Shown: one piece after another, positions 48,283 to 56,534 of the stretch
How positions within the stretch are numbered: position 1 is the first letter of the stretch
Layout: the number at the start of each line of letters is the position of its first letter
Assembly: GCA_029976075.1 (NCBI GenBank)
Contig: JARKNW010000096.1
Location: 1-64,000, forward strand
From: Pleomorphomonas sp.
GTDB lineage: Bacteria > Pseudomonadota > Alphaproteobacteria > Rhizobiales > Pleomorphomonadaceae
DNA length: 64,000 nucleotides
Direction of reading: 5' to 3'
The notes under the pieces: model-generated
Databases searched by the model: none
Seen by the model: the letters and a program-made list of their open reading frames with translations, nothing else
What the model was told of the DNA's origin: nothing
Position numbers and translations under genes: made by a program

Positions 48283-48392
48283 GGCGGTTCCGAAGCGTTG
48301 ACAACCCGATCTTGTTAGCCGATCGGCCCGGCCAGCGGGAAGACCCATTCATGCCCGAATTCCCGGCAAATCGCCATGCGTGACGATTTTGC

Positions 48393-48413
48393 GCAACTTT
48401 CGGAAAAGTTTGC
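48393..48413 (+). promoter_or_regulatory. Inverted repeat upstream of the TRAP binding-protein gene
   Basis: GCAACTTT, CGG, AAAAGTTTGC forms a near-symmetric dyad about 160 bp before the ATG at 48574. It could be an operator for a local repressor. No regulator can be assigned. Confidence 0.35.
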
Positions 48414-48573
48414 AGAATTGAAGCGTCATCTCATTGCGTGGCGCCGGATTTTCCGTTTTTAATGGCACATACGCCCGTTGCGGCTTCCGGTCGGGAGCTG
48501 CGCCGCGTTTGGAGTTTCAACGATGCCGCCGCACCAAGCGGGGCTTCAAGATAAGGGGCATTGGGAGGATCGC

Positions 48574-49680
48574 ATGGATCGTCGTCAGTTCATCAGGAAA
48601 GCCGGGCTCGTCTCCACCGGCGCCGCAGCGAGTGTCGGAACACTTGCCATGCCGGCCATCGCGCAGTCGCAGCCGGAAATCAAATGGCGTCTCGCCTCCA
48701 GCTTCCCGAAGTCGACCGACGCCATCTTCGGATCATCTGAGCTGTTTGCCAAGACGGTGTCGGACGCCACCGACGGCAAGTTCCAGATCCAGGTATTCCC
48801 CGCCGGCGAACTGGTACCGCCGCTGCAGGTTCTCGATGCCGTGCAGAACGACACTGTCGAGATCACCCACACAGCCTCTTACTATTTCATCGGCAAGGAC
48901 CTGACGTTCGCCATCGCCACCTCGCTGCCCTTCGGCCTCAACACCCGCCAGCAGCAGGCCTGGATCATCCAGGGCGGCGGCCTCGACCTGATGAACGACT
49001 TCCTTGCCAATTACAACGCCGTGATGTTGCTGGGCGGCAATACCGGCACGCAGATGGGTGGCTGGTTCCGCAACGAGATCAACACCGTCGCCGATCTCAA
49101 GGGCCTGAAGTTCCGCGTTGGCGGCGTTGGCGGCAAGGTGCTGTCGATGCTCGGTGTGGTTCCGCAGCAGATTCCGGCCCCGGACATCTATCCGGCGCTC
49201 GAGAAGGGCACCATCGACGCCACAGAATGGGTCGGTCCCTACGACGATGAGCGGCTCGGCCTCTATCAAGTGGCGAAGTACTACTATTACCCGAGCTTCT
49301 GGGAAGGCTCCTCGGCGCTGCAATACATGATCAACAAGAAGAAGTGGGAAGAGCTGCCGCAGGCCTACAAGGCCGTGCTGAAGGCCGCCGCCGCGCTTGC
49401 CAACGACGACATGACCGCCGCCTACGACGCCCGCAACTTCGCGGCCCTGAAGCGTCTCGTGGCGCAGGGCGTGCAGCTCCGGCCGTTCAGCCGCGAGATC
49501 CTCGACGCCGCCTACGACGCCGCCTTCAAGCTCTATGACGACGAAGCAGCCAAGAATCCGGCCTTCAAGAAGATCTACGAGCCGTGGAAGCAGTTCCGCG
49601 CCGAGAGCTACCAGTGGTTCCGCGTCGCCGAATACAACTTCGACTCCTACGTCTATTCGCAGCAGGCGGCCGGCAAGTAA
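48574..49680 (+). CDS. TRAP transporter substrate-binding protein DctP
   Basis: Periplasmic binding protein of a tripartite ATP-independent transporter. GGGAGG lies 5 nt before the ATG. The N-terminus MDRRQFIRKAGLVSTGAAAS is a twin-arginine signal, cleaved near AIA-QSQ. The mature protein shows IKWRLASSFPKSTDAIFGSS, NDTVEITHTASYYFIGKDLT, the substrate-Arg region LKGLKFRVGGVGGKVL, and EKGTIDATEWVGPYDDERLG. This resembles the TakP/alpha-keto acid group (GPYDD motif). The permease genes are convergent on the other strand, an unusual arrangement. It is 368 residues. Confidence 0.92.
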   Translation: MDRRQFIRKAGLVSTGAAASVGTLAMPAIAQSQPEIKWRLASSFPKSTDAIFGSSELFAKTVSDATDGKFQIQVFPAGELVPPLQVLDAVQNDTVEITHTASYYFIGKDLTFAIATSLPFGLNTRQQQAWIIQGGGLDLMNDFLANYNAVMLLGGNTGTQMGGWFRNEINTVADLKGLKFRVGGVGGKVLSMLGVVPQQIPAPDIYPALEKGTIDATEWVGPYDDERLGLYQVAKYYYYPSFWEGSSALQYMINKKKWEELPQAYKAVLKAAAALANDDMTAAYDARNFAALKRLVAQGVQLRPFSREILDAAYDAAFKLYDDEAAKNPAFKKIYEPWKQFRAESYQWFRVAEYNFDSYVYSQQAAGK

Positions 49681-49703
49681 GCCGGCGCCCTTTCATGAAT
49701 CAG

Positions 49704-49736
49704 AAGGCCGGCGGAGCACGATCCGCCGGCCTTTTT
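49704..49736. terminator. Terminator between convergent TRAP genes
   Basis: A 12-bp perfect stem AAGGCCGGCGGA/TCCGCCGGCCTT with loop GCACGA is followed by TTTCG on the plus strand. On the minus strand TTCTGATTC follows. It serves mainly the binding-protein gene. Confidence 0.85.
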
Positions 49737-49752
49737 CGTTATTGCCGTCTCG

Positions 49753-51306
49753 TCAGGGTTTGGCGCCGAAATCAGGCGCCGGTGCACCAAAGGATGGAGC
49801 GGGCGCACCGAAGGATGGCGCCGCCGGCGTGCCGAACGGGCTCGCTCCCGGATTGCCCGGAGCGCCAAAGGCCGGGGCAGCCGGTGCCGGCGCCATGATG
49901 TCGATCTTGACGTTGTCGAGATTCACCGCCGTGCGATCGGACTTGTAGTGCGTCACCATCCCGGGGAACAGGATGACCAGCACCACCATGAGGACCTGGA
50001 TCAGCACGAATGGAATGGCGCCGAAATAGATCTGCGACGAGGTGACCGGCGCGGTCCGCAGGCCGGAAATCTTGTCGACGTAGGGATGGCTCGGCGCCAC
50101 CGAGCGCAGGAAGAACAGGGCAAAGCCGAAGGGTGGATGCATGAAGGACGTCTGCATGTTGACGCCCAGGAGCACGCCGAACCAGACGAGATCGATGCCA
50201 AGCTTGTCGGCGACCGGGGCCAGCAGCGGGATGATGATGAAGGCAAGCTCGAAATAATCGAGGAAGAAGGCGAGGAAGAACACCAGGAGGTTGACGACGA
50301 TCAGGAAACCCACCTCGCCGCCCGGCAGGCCGGCCAGCAGGCTTTCCACCCAGAGATGACCGTTGATTCCATAGAAGGTCAGCGAGAACACACGGGCACC
50401 CAGCAGCACGAACATGCAGAAGGCCGAGAGCTTCGCCGTCTGCTCCAGCGCCTGAACCACCATCTGGAACGTGAGGCGGCGGTTGATGACCGCGAGCAGC
50501 AGCGCGCCGACCGACCCCATGGCCCCGCCCTCGGTCGGAGTGGCAACGCCGATGAAGATGGTGCCGAGCACCAGAAACACCAGCACCAGCGGCGGAACCA
50601 GCGACGTCATCACCTTGATGAGGAGCCGCCAGCCACGCAATCTCCTGGCCTCAAGCGGCAGCGCCGGCACCCAGTTGGGCCGGACGATGGAAACGATGAA
50701 CACGAACAGCGCGTAGAGGCCGGTCAGGATCAGGCTGGGGTAGAGCGCTCCCTTGTACATGTCGCCCACCGAGCGACCGAGCTGGTCGGCCAGCACGATC
50801 AGCACTAGGCTGGGTGGAATGATCTGGGCCAGCGTCCCCGATGCGGCGATGACGCCGGAAGCGACGCGCCGGTCATAGCCGTAGCGCAGCATGATCGGCA
50901 GCGAGATGAGACCCATGGCGATCACTGACGCGGCGACGACGCCGGTGGTGGCAGCAAGCAGCGCGCCGACGAAGATCACTGCGTAGGCAAGGCCGCCGCG
51001 GATCGGTCCGAACAACTGGCCGATGGTATCGAGCAGGTCCTCCGCCATGCCCGAACGCTCCAGCACCAGTCCCATGAAGGTGAAGAAGGGGATGGCGAGC
51101 AGTGTGTCGTTGCTCATGATCGACCAGACACGGTCGGGGATCGCCTGGAACAGGTTGGGCGACAACAGGCCGAGTTCGATGCCGATCAGCCCGAATCCAA
51201 AGCCACAGGCGGCCAGCGCGAAGGCGACGGGATAGCCGATCAGCAGGAACAGCAGCATCGAGCCGAACATGATCGGCGCGAGGTTGGCGACGAGGAAAGC
51301 GGTCAT
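49753..51306 (-). CDS. TRAP transporter large permease DctM with FG-repeat tail
   Basis: Twelve-helix ion-driven permease subunit. The ATG at 51306 (MTAFLVANLAPIMFGSMLLF) has GAGGA about 9 nt upstream. DctM signatures include FPxF-type IPFFTFMGLVLERSGMAEDL, ATTGVVAASVIAMGLISLP and SGTLAQIIPPSLVLIVLADQ. The last ~75 residues are atypical: after the final helix there is a Pro/Ala/Gly-rich tail with five FGAP/FGTP-type repeats (FGAPGNPGASPFGTPAAPS and on). This tail makes it 517 residues, compared with about 430 in most DctM. It follows the small permease by 19 nt. Confidence 0.92.
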   Translation of the reverse strand: MTAFLVANLAPIMFGSMLLFLLIGYPVAFALAACGFGFGLIGIELGLLSPNLFQAIPDRVWSIMSNDTLLAIPFFTFMGLVLERSGMAEDLLDTIGQLFGPIRGGLAYAVIFVGALLAATTGVVAASVIAMGLISLPIMLRYGYDRRVASGVIAASGTLAQIIPPSLVLIVLADQLGRSVGDMYKGALYPSLILTGLYALFVFIVSIVRPNWVPALPLEARRLRGWRLLIKVMTSLVPPLVLVFLVLGTIFIGVATPTEGGAMGSVGALLLAVINRRLTFQMVVQALEQTAKLSAFCMFVLLGARVFSLTFYGINGHLWVESLLAGLPGGEVGFLIVVNLLVFFLAFFLDYFELAFIIIPLLAPVADKLGIDLVWFGVLLGVNMQTSFMHPPFGFALFFLRSVAPSHPYVDKISGLRTAPVTSSQIYFGAIPFVLIQVLMVVLVILFPGMVTHYKSDRTAVNLDNVKIDIMAPAPAAPAFGAPGNPGASPFGTPAAPSFGAPAPSFGAPAPDFGAKP

Positions 51307-51325
51307 GACAGGCAATCCTCGTCAA

Positions 51326-51865
51326 TCAGTTGTGGCTGCTCTGGACGGGCGACGGGTCCGGCCCCTCGTCCATCAGAAAGGCAATGCGCTTGATGATCTC
51401 GCTCACCCCCTGCAGGCCAAGCAGCGAGAAGCCGACGGGGATCAGCACCCAGGCTGGCCAGAGCGGCAGGCCGCCGGCGCTCGACGACACTTCACCAGAG
51501 AGAACCTTGGACACCACCTGCGGCCAGCTCAGCCAGATGGCGGCCACGGTGAACGGCATCAGAAACAGCAGCGTGCCGAAAATGTCGATCATCACCTGGG
51601 TGCGGCGGCTCAGATGCGAGGCGAGGATGTCGATCCGGACATGTTCGCCGCGCAGCAGCGTGTAGCCGGCGCAGAGCAGGAACACCGCCGAGAACAGATA
51701 CCATTGTCCTTCGAGCAGCGAGTTGGCGGAGTAGTTGAAGACCTTGCGGACGATGGCGTTGCCTGCTGACAGCAGGATCGCCGCCAGAACGAGCCAGCGA
51801 GCGAAATAATTGACGCCGACGTTCAACGCGTCGATCGCCGCACACACCTTGAGCAAGCCTCGCAT
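51326..51865 (-). CDS. TRAP transporter small permease DctQ
   Basis: Four-helix small permease subunit of the TRAP transporter. The ATG at 51865 has GGGGGAA 5-6 nt upstream and starts MRGLLKVCAAIDALNVGVNY. Helices lie near residues 20-45, 55-75 (WYLFSAVFLLCAGYTLLRGE), 95-115 and 135-160. HVRIDILASHLSRRTQVMID is the conserved loop of DctQ. The 179-residue length fits. It precedes the large permease in a two-gene operon. The binding protein lies on the other strand, downstream of the permease pair. Confidence 0.9.
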   Translation of the reverse strand: MRGLLKVCAAIDALNVGVNYFARWLVLAAILLSAGNAIVRKVFNYSANSLLEGQWYLFSAVFLLCAGYTLLRGEHVRIDILASHLSRRTQVMIDIFGTLLFLMPFTVAAIWLSWPQVVSKVLSGEVSSSAGGLPLWPAWVLIPVGFSLLGLQGVSEIIKRIAFLMDEGPDPSPVQSSHN

Positions 51866-52095
51866 CGTCTTCCCCCGGCCAGATGGCCGCCGCTCCCAGC
51901 GAGTGCGATCGTCATCCAAGCCAACCCTACCGCATTTTCCGCGGATGCCGGGCTTCCATAGCGTATTTTCGGCAAGAAGCACAAGCAACCCGCAGGGAAT
52001 ACGCAATACCTATATGGTCTTGGCGGATTTTCACCGAGCACGGGGCATCGCCCCAATGGTTCGGCTCGCAGGGCTCGCGCACCTCACCGCTTTCA

Positions 52096-52112
52096 GCTAG
52101 AAAAGCTCTAAA
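52096..52112 (+). promoter_or_regulatory. Possible Irr (ICE) box upstream of hemH
   Basis: GCTAGAA, AAG, CTCTAAA fits the 7-3-7 layout of the rhizobial iron control element TTTAGAA-N3-TTCTAAA with 11 of 14 half-site matches. It lies 24 bp before the hemH ATG. Irr controls heme synthesis genes in this bacterial order. Confidence 0.42.
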
Positions 52113-52135
52113 TTCACACTCCGGATCGAGCCGAA

Positions 52136-53149
52136 ATGCCCATGCCCCCCGATCACCCCAAGGTTGCCCACGGCAAGGTTGGCGTCCTTCTCGTCAATCT
52201 CGGGACGCCCGACGGTACGGACCGTCGGTCGATGCGGCGCTATCTTAAGGATTTTCTATCCGACCGGCGGGTGATCGAGACCTCGCGGCTCATCTGGTAT
52301 CCCGTTCTCTACGGCATCATTCTGAACACGCGGCCGCAGAAAAAGGGACGCGACTACGACACCATCTGGAACCGGGAGCGCGACGAAAGCCCCTTGCGCA
52401 CCTATACGCGCTCGCAGGCCGAAAAGCTTTCAGCCCGGCTTGGGACGGGCGTTGTGGTCGACTGGGCCATGCGCTACGGCAACCCTTCGATTCCGAGCCG
52501 TCTCGATGCGTTGCAGGCGGCCGGTTGCGAACGTATCCTTCTTTATCCGCTCTATCCGCAATATGCCGCCGCCACCACGGCCACCGTCAACGACAAGGCC
52601 TTCGCTCACCTCCTCAGCAAGCGCTGGCAACCGGCACTGCGCACCGTACCGCCCTACCACGACGATCCCGTCTACATCGACGCTCTCGCTCGCTCGGTCG
52701 AAACGCACCTTGCGACCCTTCCCTTCGCTCCCGAGGTGATGCTCGCGTCGTTCCATGGCATACCCAAGAGCTACTTCGAAAAGGGCGACCCCTATTACTG
52801 CCATTGCCAGAAGACGGCGCGTCTGTTGCGCGAGCGCCTCGGCTGGGGCGAGGAGCGTCTCCGCGTCACCTTTCAATCGCGCTTCGGCCCGCAGGAATGG
52901 CTCCAGCCCTACACGGACAAGACGGTCGAGGCGCTCGCACGATCAGGCGTCAAGTCGCTTGCCGTCATGACACCGGGCTTCGTCGCTGATTGCCTCGAGA
53001 CCATCGAAGAGATCGGCGTCGAGAATGCCGACATCTTCCACGCCAACGGCGGCGTCAACTTTGCCCGCATTCCCTGCCTCAACGACAGCGATGATGGCGT
53101 GACAGTCATCGAGCATGTCGTCCGCCGCGAGCTTCAAGGCTGGTTTTGA
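52136..53149 (+). CDS. hemH: Ferrochelatase HemH
   Basis: Inserts ferrous iron into protoporphyrin IX, the last step of heme synthesis. VGVLLVNLGTPDGTDRRSMR is the N-terminal signature. The catalytic His is in MLASFHGIPKSYFEKGDPYY. The conserved VTFQSRFGPQEWLQPYTDKT and MTPGFVADCLETIEEIG blocks follow. The 337-residue length is typical. ATG codons at 52136 and 52142 are both plausible. A single-gene unit with a possible Irr box. Confidence 0.96.
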   Translation: MPMPPDHPKVAHGKVGVLLVNLGTPDGTDRRSMRRYLKDFLSDRRVIETSRLIWYPVLYGIILNTRPQKKGRDYDTIWNRERDESPLRTYTRSQAEKLSARLGTGVVVDWAMRYGNPSIPSRLDALQAAGCERILLYPLYPQYAAATTATVNDKAFAHLLSKRWQPALRTVPPYHDDPVYIDALARSVETHLATLPFAPEVMLASFHGIPKSYFEKGDPYYCHCQKTARLLRERLGWGEERLRVTFQSRFGPQEWLQPYTDKTVEALARSGVKSLAVMTPGFVADCLETIEEIGVENADIFHANGGVNFARIPCLNDSDDGVTVIEHVVRRELQGWF

Positions 53150-53433
53150 TCGCCACAATTGCGGTTTTCCTGCCGCATTGGAAGGTCACCGCGGCGCGCG
53201 GGCCCACCTTAGTCGACTATTTTCCGGCTTTTTCAAAAAAGACCGGATGTCGAACCTTTGGTTTTCAGCAAAGACAGCGACTGGAAAACTTGTCTCGGGC
53301 ATGCTCTAATGCCTGAGGGGCACGGCATGGAAGGTACAGGCGCCGCCGTTTTGTCCGTTATTCGCAATTCCCGTTGACCTGAAAGACGCGGAGATCTTCC
53401 GGCACCAGGGGTGCCGTGACAGGAGAGGTTTGA
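53150..53433. other. Intergenic region, 284 bp, hemH to homospermidine synthase
   Basis: It contains an unusual inverted repeat CCGG-CTTTTT...AAAAAG-CCGG near 53223-53246, which may end hemH transcription, although no T-tract follows. The rest should hold the promoter of the downstream gene. No gene seen. Confidence 0.45.
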
Positions 53434-54864
53434 ATGAATTCATCGCCCGTGCATGGCACGATCACCGGTCCCATCGTCATGATCGGTTTTGGCTCCATTG
53501 GACGCGGTACGTTGCCGCTCATCGAACGGCACCTTGAATTCGACCGATCGCGCTTCGTCGTCATCGATCCGAGCGACGCCGGCAAGGACATCCTTGCCTA
53601 TCATGGCATTCGCTATATCCAGGCGAAGATCACTCCCGAGAATTATCGCGAAATCCTGACACCGCTGCTCACCACCGGCGGCGGCCAGGGGTTCTGTGTC
53701 AACCTTTCCGTTGACACCGGTTCCCTCGACATCATGAAACTCTGTCGCGAGATCGGTGCGCTTTACATCGACACCGTCGTCGAACCCTGGGAAGGCTTCT
53801 ACTTCGACAAAAAGGTCGAGCCGGCCCACCGCACCAACTACTGGCTGCGCGAGGCGGTCCGCGCCGAGAAGCGAGCCAACCCCGGTGGCACCACCGCCGT
53901 CTCCTGCTGTGGCGCCAACCCCGGCATGGTGTCCTGGTTCGTCAAGGTGGCGCTCGAGAATCTGGCGCAGGACATGGGCATCGCCTACATTCCTCCCAAG
54001 AGCCGCGAGGACTGGGCGCGATTGATGCAGACCGTCGGCGTCAAGGGCATCCACATCGCCGAGCGCGACACCCAGCGCACGCTGATCCCCCATTCGATGG
54101 ATGTGTTCCGCAACACCTGGTCGGTAGACGGCTTCGTGTCCGAAGGTCTGCAGCCGGCCGAGCTCGGCTGGGGTACCGGCGAGACCTGGGAGCCGGAGAC
54201 GGCCCGCCACCACGACGGTGGCTGCCAGGCGGCGATCTACCTGCTTCAGCCCGGTGCCAACACCCGCGTTCGCACCTGGTGCCCGACCCCAGGCCCCCAG
54301 TTCGGCTTCCTCGTCACCCATAACGAGGCGATCTCGATCGCCGATTACTACACGGTTGGCGACGGCGCTCATCCAGACTATCGGCCGACCTGCCACTACG
54401 CCTACCATCCGGCCAACATCGCCGTGCTCTCGCTGCACCAGATGTTCGGACAGGGGGGCCAGGTGCAGGCCACAACCGAAGTGCTGTCCGAGGACAAGAT
54501 CATCGACGGCGCCGACGAACTCGGCGTGCTGCTTTACGGTCACGGCAAGAACGCCTACTGGTACGGCTCTCAGCTGACCATCGAGGAGGCGCGCAAGCTC
54601 GCCCCCTACCAGAATGCCACCGGGCTGCAGGTCACCTCGGCCGTGCTGGCCGGCATGGTCTGGGCACTCGAAAATCCCAAGGCCGGCATCGTCGAGACCG
54701 ACGAAATGGATCATGCCCGCTGCCTCGAGGTGCAAATGCCCTATCTGGGGCCTGTGAAGGGCTATTACACCGACTGGACACCGCTCGCCGGTCGTCCAGG
54801 CTTTTTCCCCGAGGACATCGACGAAAGCGACGCCTGGAGCTTCCGCAACATTCTTGTGCGATAA
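53434..54864 (+). CDS. hss: Homospermidine synthase
   Basis: Condenses two putrescines (or putrescine and spermidine) to sym-homospermidine with NAD as prosthetic group, a typical alphaproteobacterial polyamine route. The N-terminal Rossmann motif is VMIGFGSIGRGTLPLIERHL. Further signatures are IDTVVEPWEGFYFDKK, SCCGANPGMVSWFVK, EPETARHHDGGCQAAI and ATTEVLSEDKIIDGADELG. The 476-residue length matches bacterial HSS. AGGAGAGG lies about 6 nt before the ATG. With odc at 42723 it would form a two-step putrescine-to-homospermidine route. A weak terminator follows. Confidence 0.96.
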   Translation: MNSSPVHGTITGPIVMIGFGSIGRGTLPLIERHLEFDRSRFVVIDPSDAGKDILAYHGIRYIQAKITPENYREILTPLLTTGGGQGFCVNLSVDTGSLDIMKLCREIGALYIDTVVEPWEGFYFDKKVEPAHRTNYWLREAVRAEKRANPGGTTAVSCCGANPGMVSWFVKVALENLAQDMGIAYIPPKSREDWARLMQTVGVKGIHIAERDTQRTLIPHSMDVFRNTWSVDGFVSEGLQPAELGWGTGETWEPETARHHDGGCQAAIYLLQPGANTRVRTWCPTPGPQFGFLVTHNEAISIADYYTVGDGAHPDYRPTCHYAYHPANIAVLSLHQMFGQGGQVQATTEVLSEDKIIDGADELGVLLYGHGKNAYWYGSQLTIEEARKLAPYQNATGLQVTSAVLAGMVWALENPKAGIVETDEMDHARCLEVQMPYLGPVKGYYTDWTPLAGRPGFFPEDIDESDAWSFRNILVR

Positions 54865-54897
54865 CGGCACGGACTTTTTCATTCAGCACGGATATCG

Positions 54898-54927
54898 AGA
54901 AGCCTCGCTCCATCCGGCGAGGCTTCT
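54898..54927 (+). terminator. Terminator-like hairpin after hss
   Basis: AGAAGCCTCGC pairs perfectly with GCGAGGCTTCT (8-nt loop), 34 nt after the stop. The tail is poor in T, so efficiency is uncertain. Confidence 0.6.
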
Positions 54928-55022
54928 TCCGCGCCGTCCCAACAGGTCGGCAAGACGCTGTATTTTTACGTATTGTATAGTATGATTCTTCTGACCGGCG
55001 TTTTGCCGGCGGGGGATCCATT

Positions 55023-55403
55023 GTGAGCAACTCCATTTCGCTTCTGTATTTTCGCACCGCCGCGGTCCTGCTGATCGTCGGCATGCTCTTCGGCATCTAC
55101 ATGTCGGCAAGCGGCAACCATGCCGCGGCAGGCGCCCATGCCCACCTCAACCTGATCGGCTTCGTCGTCATGTCGATCTACGGGATATTCTTCGCGCTCA
55201 ACCCCAAGAAGAGCACGGGACGCCTGCCAAGGATCCTGTGGGCGCTCAACACCATCGCCGCCGTGGTGATGTTTCCCTCGCTGGTGTTGCTTCTCAATGG
55301 CCACCCCAGCTTTGAACCGCTCGTCGCCGCTGCGTCCTTCCTGGCACTCGGCGGCGCCATCCTGTTCGCGGTGCTGCTTTTCCTGCCCGTGGCGATGATC
55401 TGA
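55023..55403 (+). CDS. Small four-helix membrane protein with HAHLN motif
   Basis: A 126-residue inner-membrane protein with four predicted helices (about 9-28, 42-62, 70-90 and 100-124). The segment GAHAHLNLIGFVVMSIYGIF resembles the heme-ligand helix of cytochrome oxidase subunit I/NorB-like proteins, in which H and HLN recur. A GTG start at 55023 is used; GGGGATCC lies upstream. It may belong to a group of stand-alone oxidase-like membrane proteins, but I cannot give a function. It is convergent with the KamA-like gene, with no gap between stops. Confidence 0.72.
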   Translation: MSNSISLLYFRTAAVLLIVGMLFGIYMSASGNHAAAGAHAHLNLIGFVVMSIYGIFFALNPKKSTGRLPRILWALNTIAAVVMFPSLVLLLNGHPSFEPLVAAASFLALGGAILFAVLLFLPVAMI

Positions 55404-56534
55404 TCAGCCCTTCCAGAGAAGGGTGTCCCGATCACCGGGAACGTCGAGCTCGCTGGGAAAGTCCGGAAAGACAAAGCGCTTGCCCGCCTTTTCAAAGGTG
55501 ACGAGGCCGGTCGTCCGGTCACGCGCCACGATATGCTCGCGCCGAACCTTGCCGACCGGACTGTCGAGGGTAAAGCGGACGGCATTGATCCAGCTCGGCG
55601 TGGTGGCCGTGAGCTCGTCTTGCAACGCGAAGAAGCGATCCAGTGGCACCCGGAAGGGCGCCGAATGGCGTATCGGCTCCGGCACGTAGATGGAGAGCGT
55701 ACGGACACGATGATCGTCCAGCACCTCGATCAGCCGCGCCAGTACGTCGCGATGGTCATTGACGCCACGAAGCAAGGGAAAATGGTTGTAGAGCCGGATG
55801 CGATGCCGATCGAGCCGGCGCAATACCTCGCCCACTTCGCCGCAGATTTCGTAAGGATGGGCGAAGTGCAGGACGACACGCACGTCCGCCTCGGCCAGGA
55901 GTTCGAGCTTCCTGTCGTCGCCGAACACCTTCGGCGCGAAGGCCGGTGTCCGCGTGTGCAGGCGGATCGACCGAATGGTCGGCACGGCACGGATGCCCGA
56001 AAGCACAAGCGCCAGGTCGCGCATCGACAGTGTCAGCGGATCCCCTCCCGACAGCACGACCTCCGACACCTCCGGCCGCGTGTTGAGATAGGCTGCCAGC
56101 TTCTCCACTTCGGCGGGAAGCCCCTTGAGGTCACCGCCTTCTGCATGGGCATCGGTCAGCACGTCTTGCCGGAAGCAATACTGGCAATGGCCGGCGCAGA
56201 CGGAAGTGGGCATGAACAGCACGCGGTCGGCGTATTTGTGGATGATCGCCTGTGAGCCTGGGACGGGCATGTTGGAGCGGTCGTCGACCCAGTCCGGCAC
56301 TTCACCACCTGCGGGCGCGCCGAAGCGTTCGCGCGTTGGCCGCACCATGCGGTGAAGCGGCCCCTCGGTGTGGCCGAGCGCGGCCACTTCCTCGTCGAGC
56401 TTGCGCTGGTAGAAGGCCGGCACCTTGATCGGCAGCAACCGCTCGCTGTCCGCCAGCCTTGCATAGGCGACATCGAGGTCGCGCTGCTCGGCCAGCGTGG
56501 TACGGGTGGGGTGAAGGGTTCGAAGCGCGGTCAT
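55404..56534 (-). CDS. KamA family radical SAM protein (lysine 2,3-aminomutase-like)
   Basis: Radical SAM/PLP enzyme of the lysine 2,3-aminomutase/EpmB family. The iron-sulfur cluster motif CxxxCxxC is in TSVCAGHCQYCFRQDVLT. The SAM-binding region is SEVVLSGGDPLTLSMRDL. The PLP-lysine candidate is in RFTLDSPVGKVRREHIV near residue 328. The 376-residue length is closer to EpmB (342) than to clostridial KamA (416). No epmA or efp lies in the window. The gene overlaps the upstream WD40 gene in an ATGA stop-start, so they are translationally coupled. Confidence 0.87.
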   Translation of the reverse strand: MTALRTLHPTRTTLAEQRDLDVAYARLADSERLLPIKVPAFYQRKLDEEVAALGHTEGPLHRMVRPTRERFGAPAGGEVPDWVDDRSNMPVPGSQAIIHKYADRVLFMPTSVCAGHCQYCFRQDVLTDAHAEGGDLKGLPAEVEKLAAYLNTRPEVSEVVLSGGDPLTLSMRDLALVLSGIRAVPTIRSIRLHTRTPAFAPKVFGDDRKLELLAEADVRVVLHFAHPYEICGEVGEVLRRLDRHRIRLYNHFPLLRGVNDHRDVLARLIEVLDDHRVRTLSIYVPEPIRHSAPFRVPLDRFFALQDELTATTPSWINAVRFTLDSPVGKVRREHIVARDRTTGLVTFEKAGKRFVFPDFPSELDVPGDRDTLLWKG

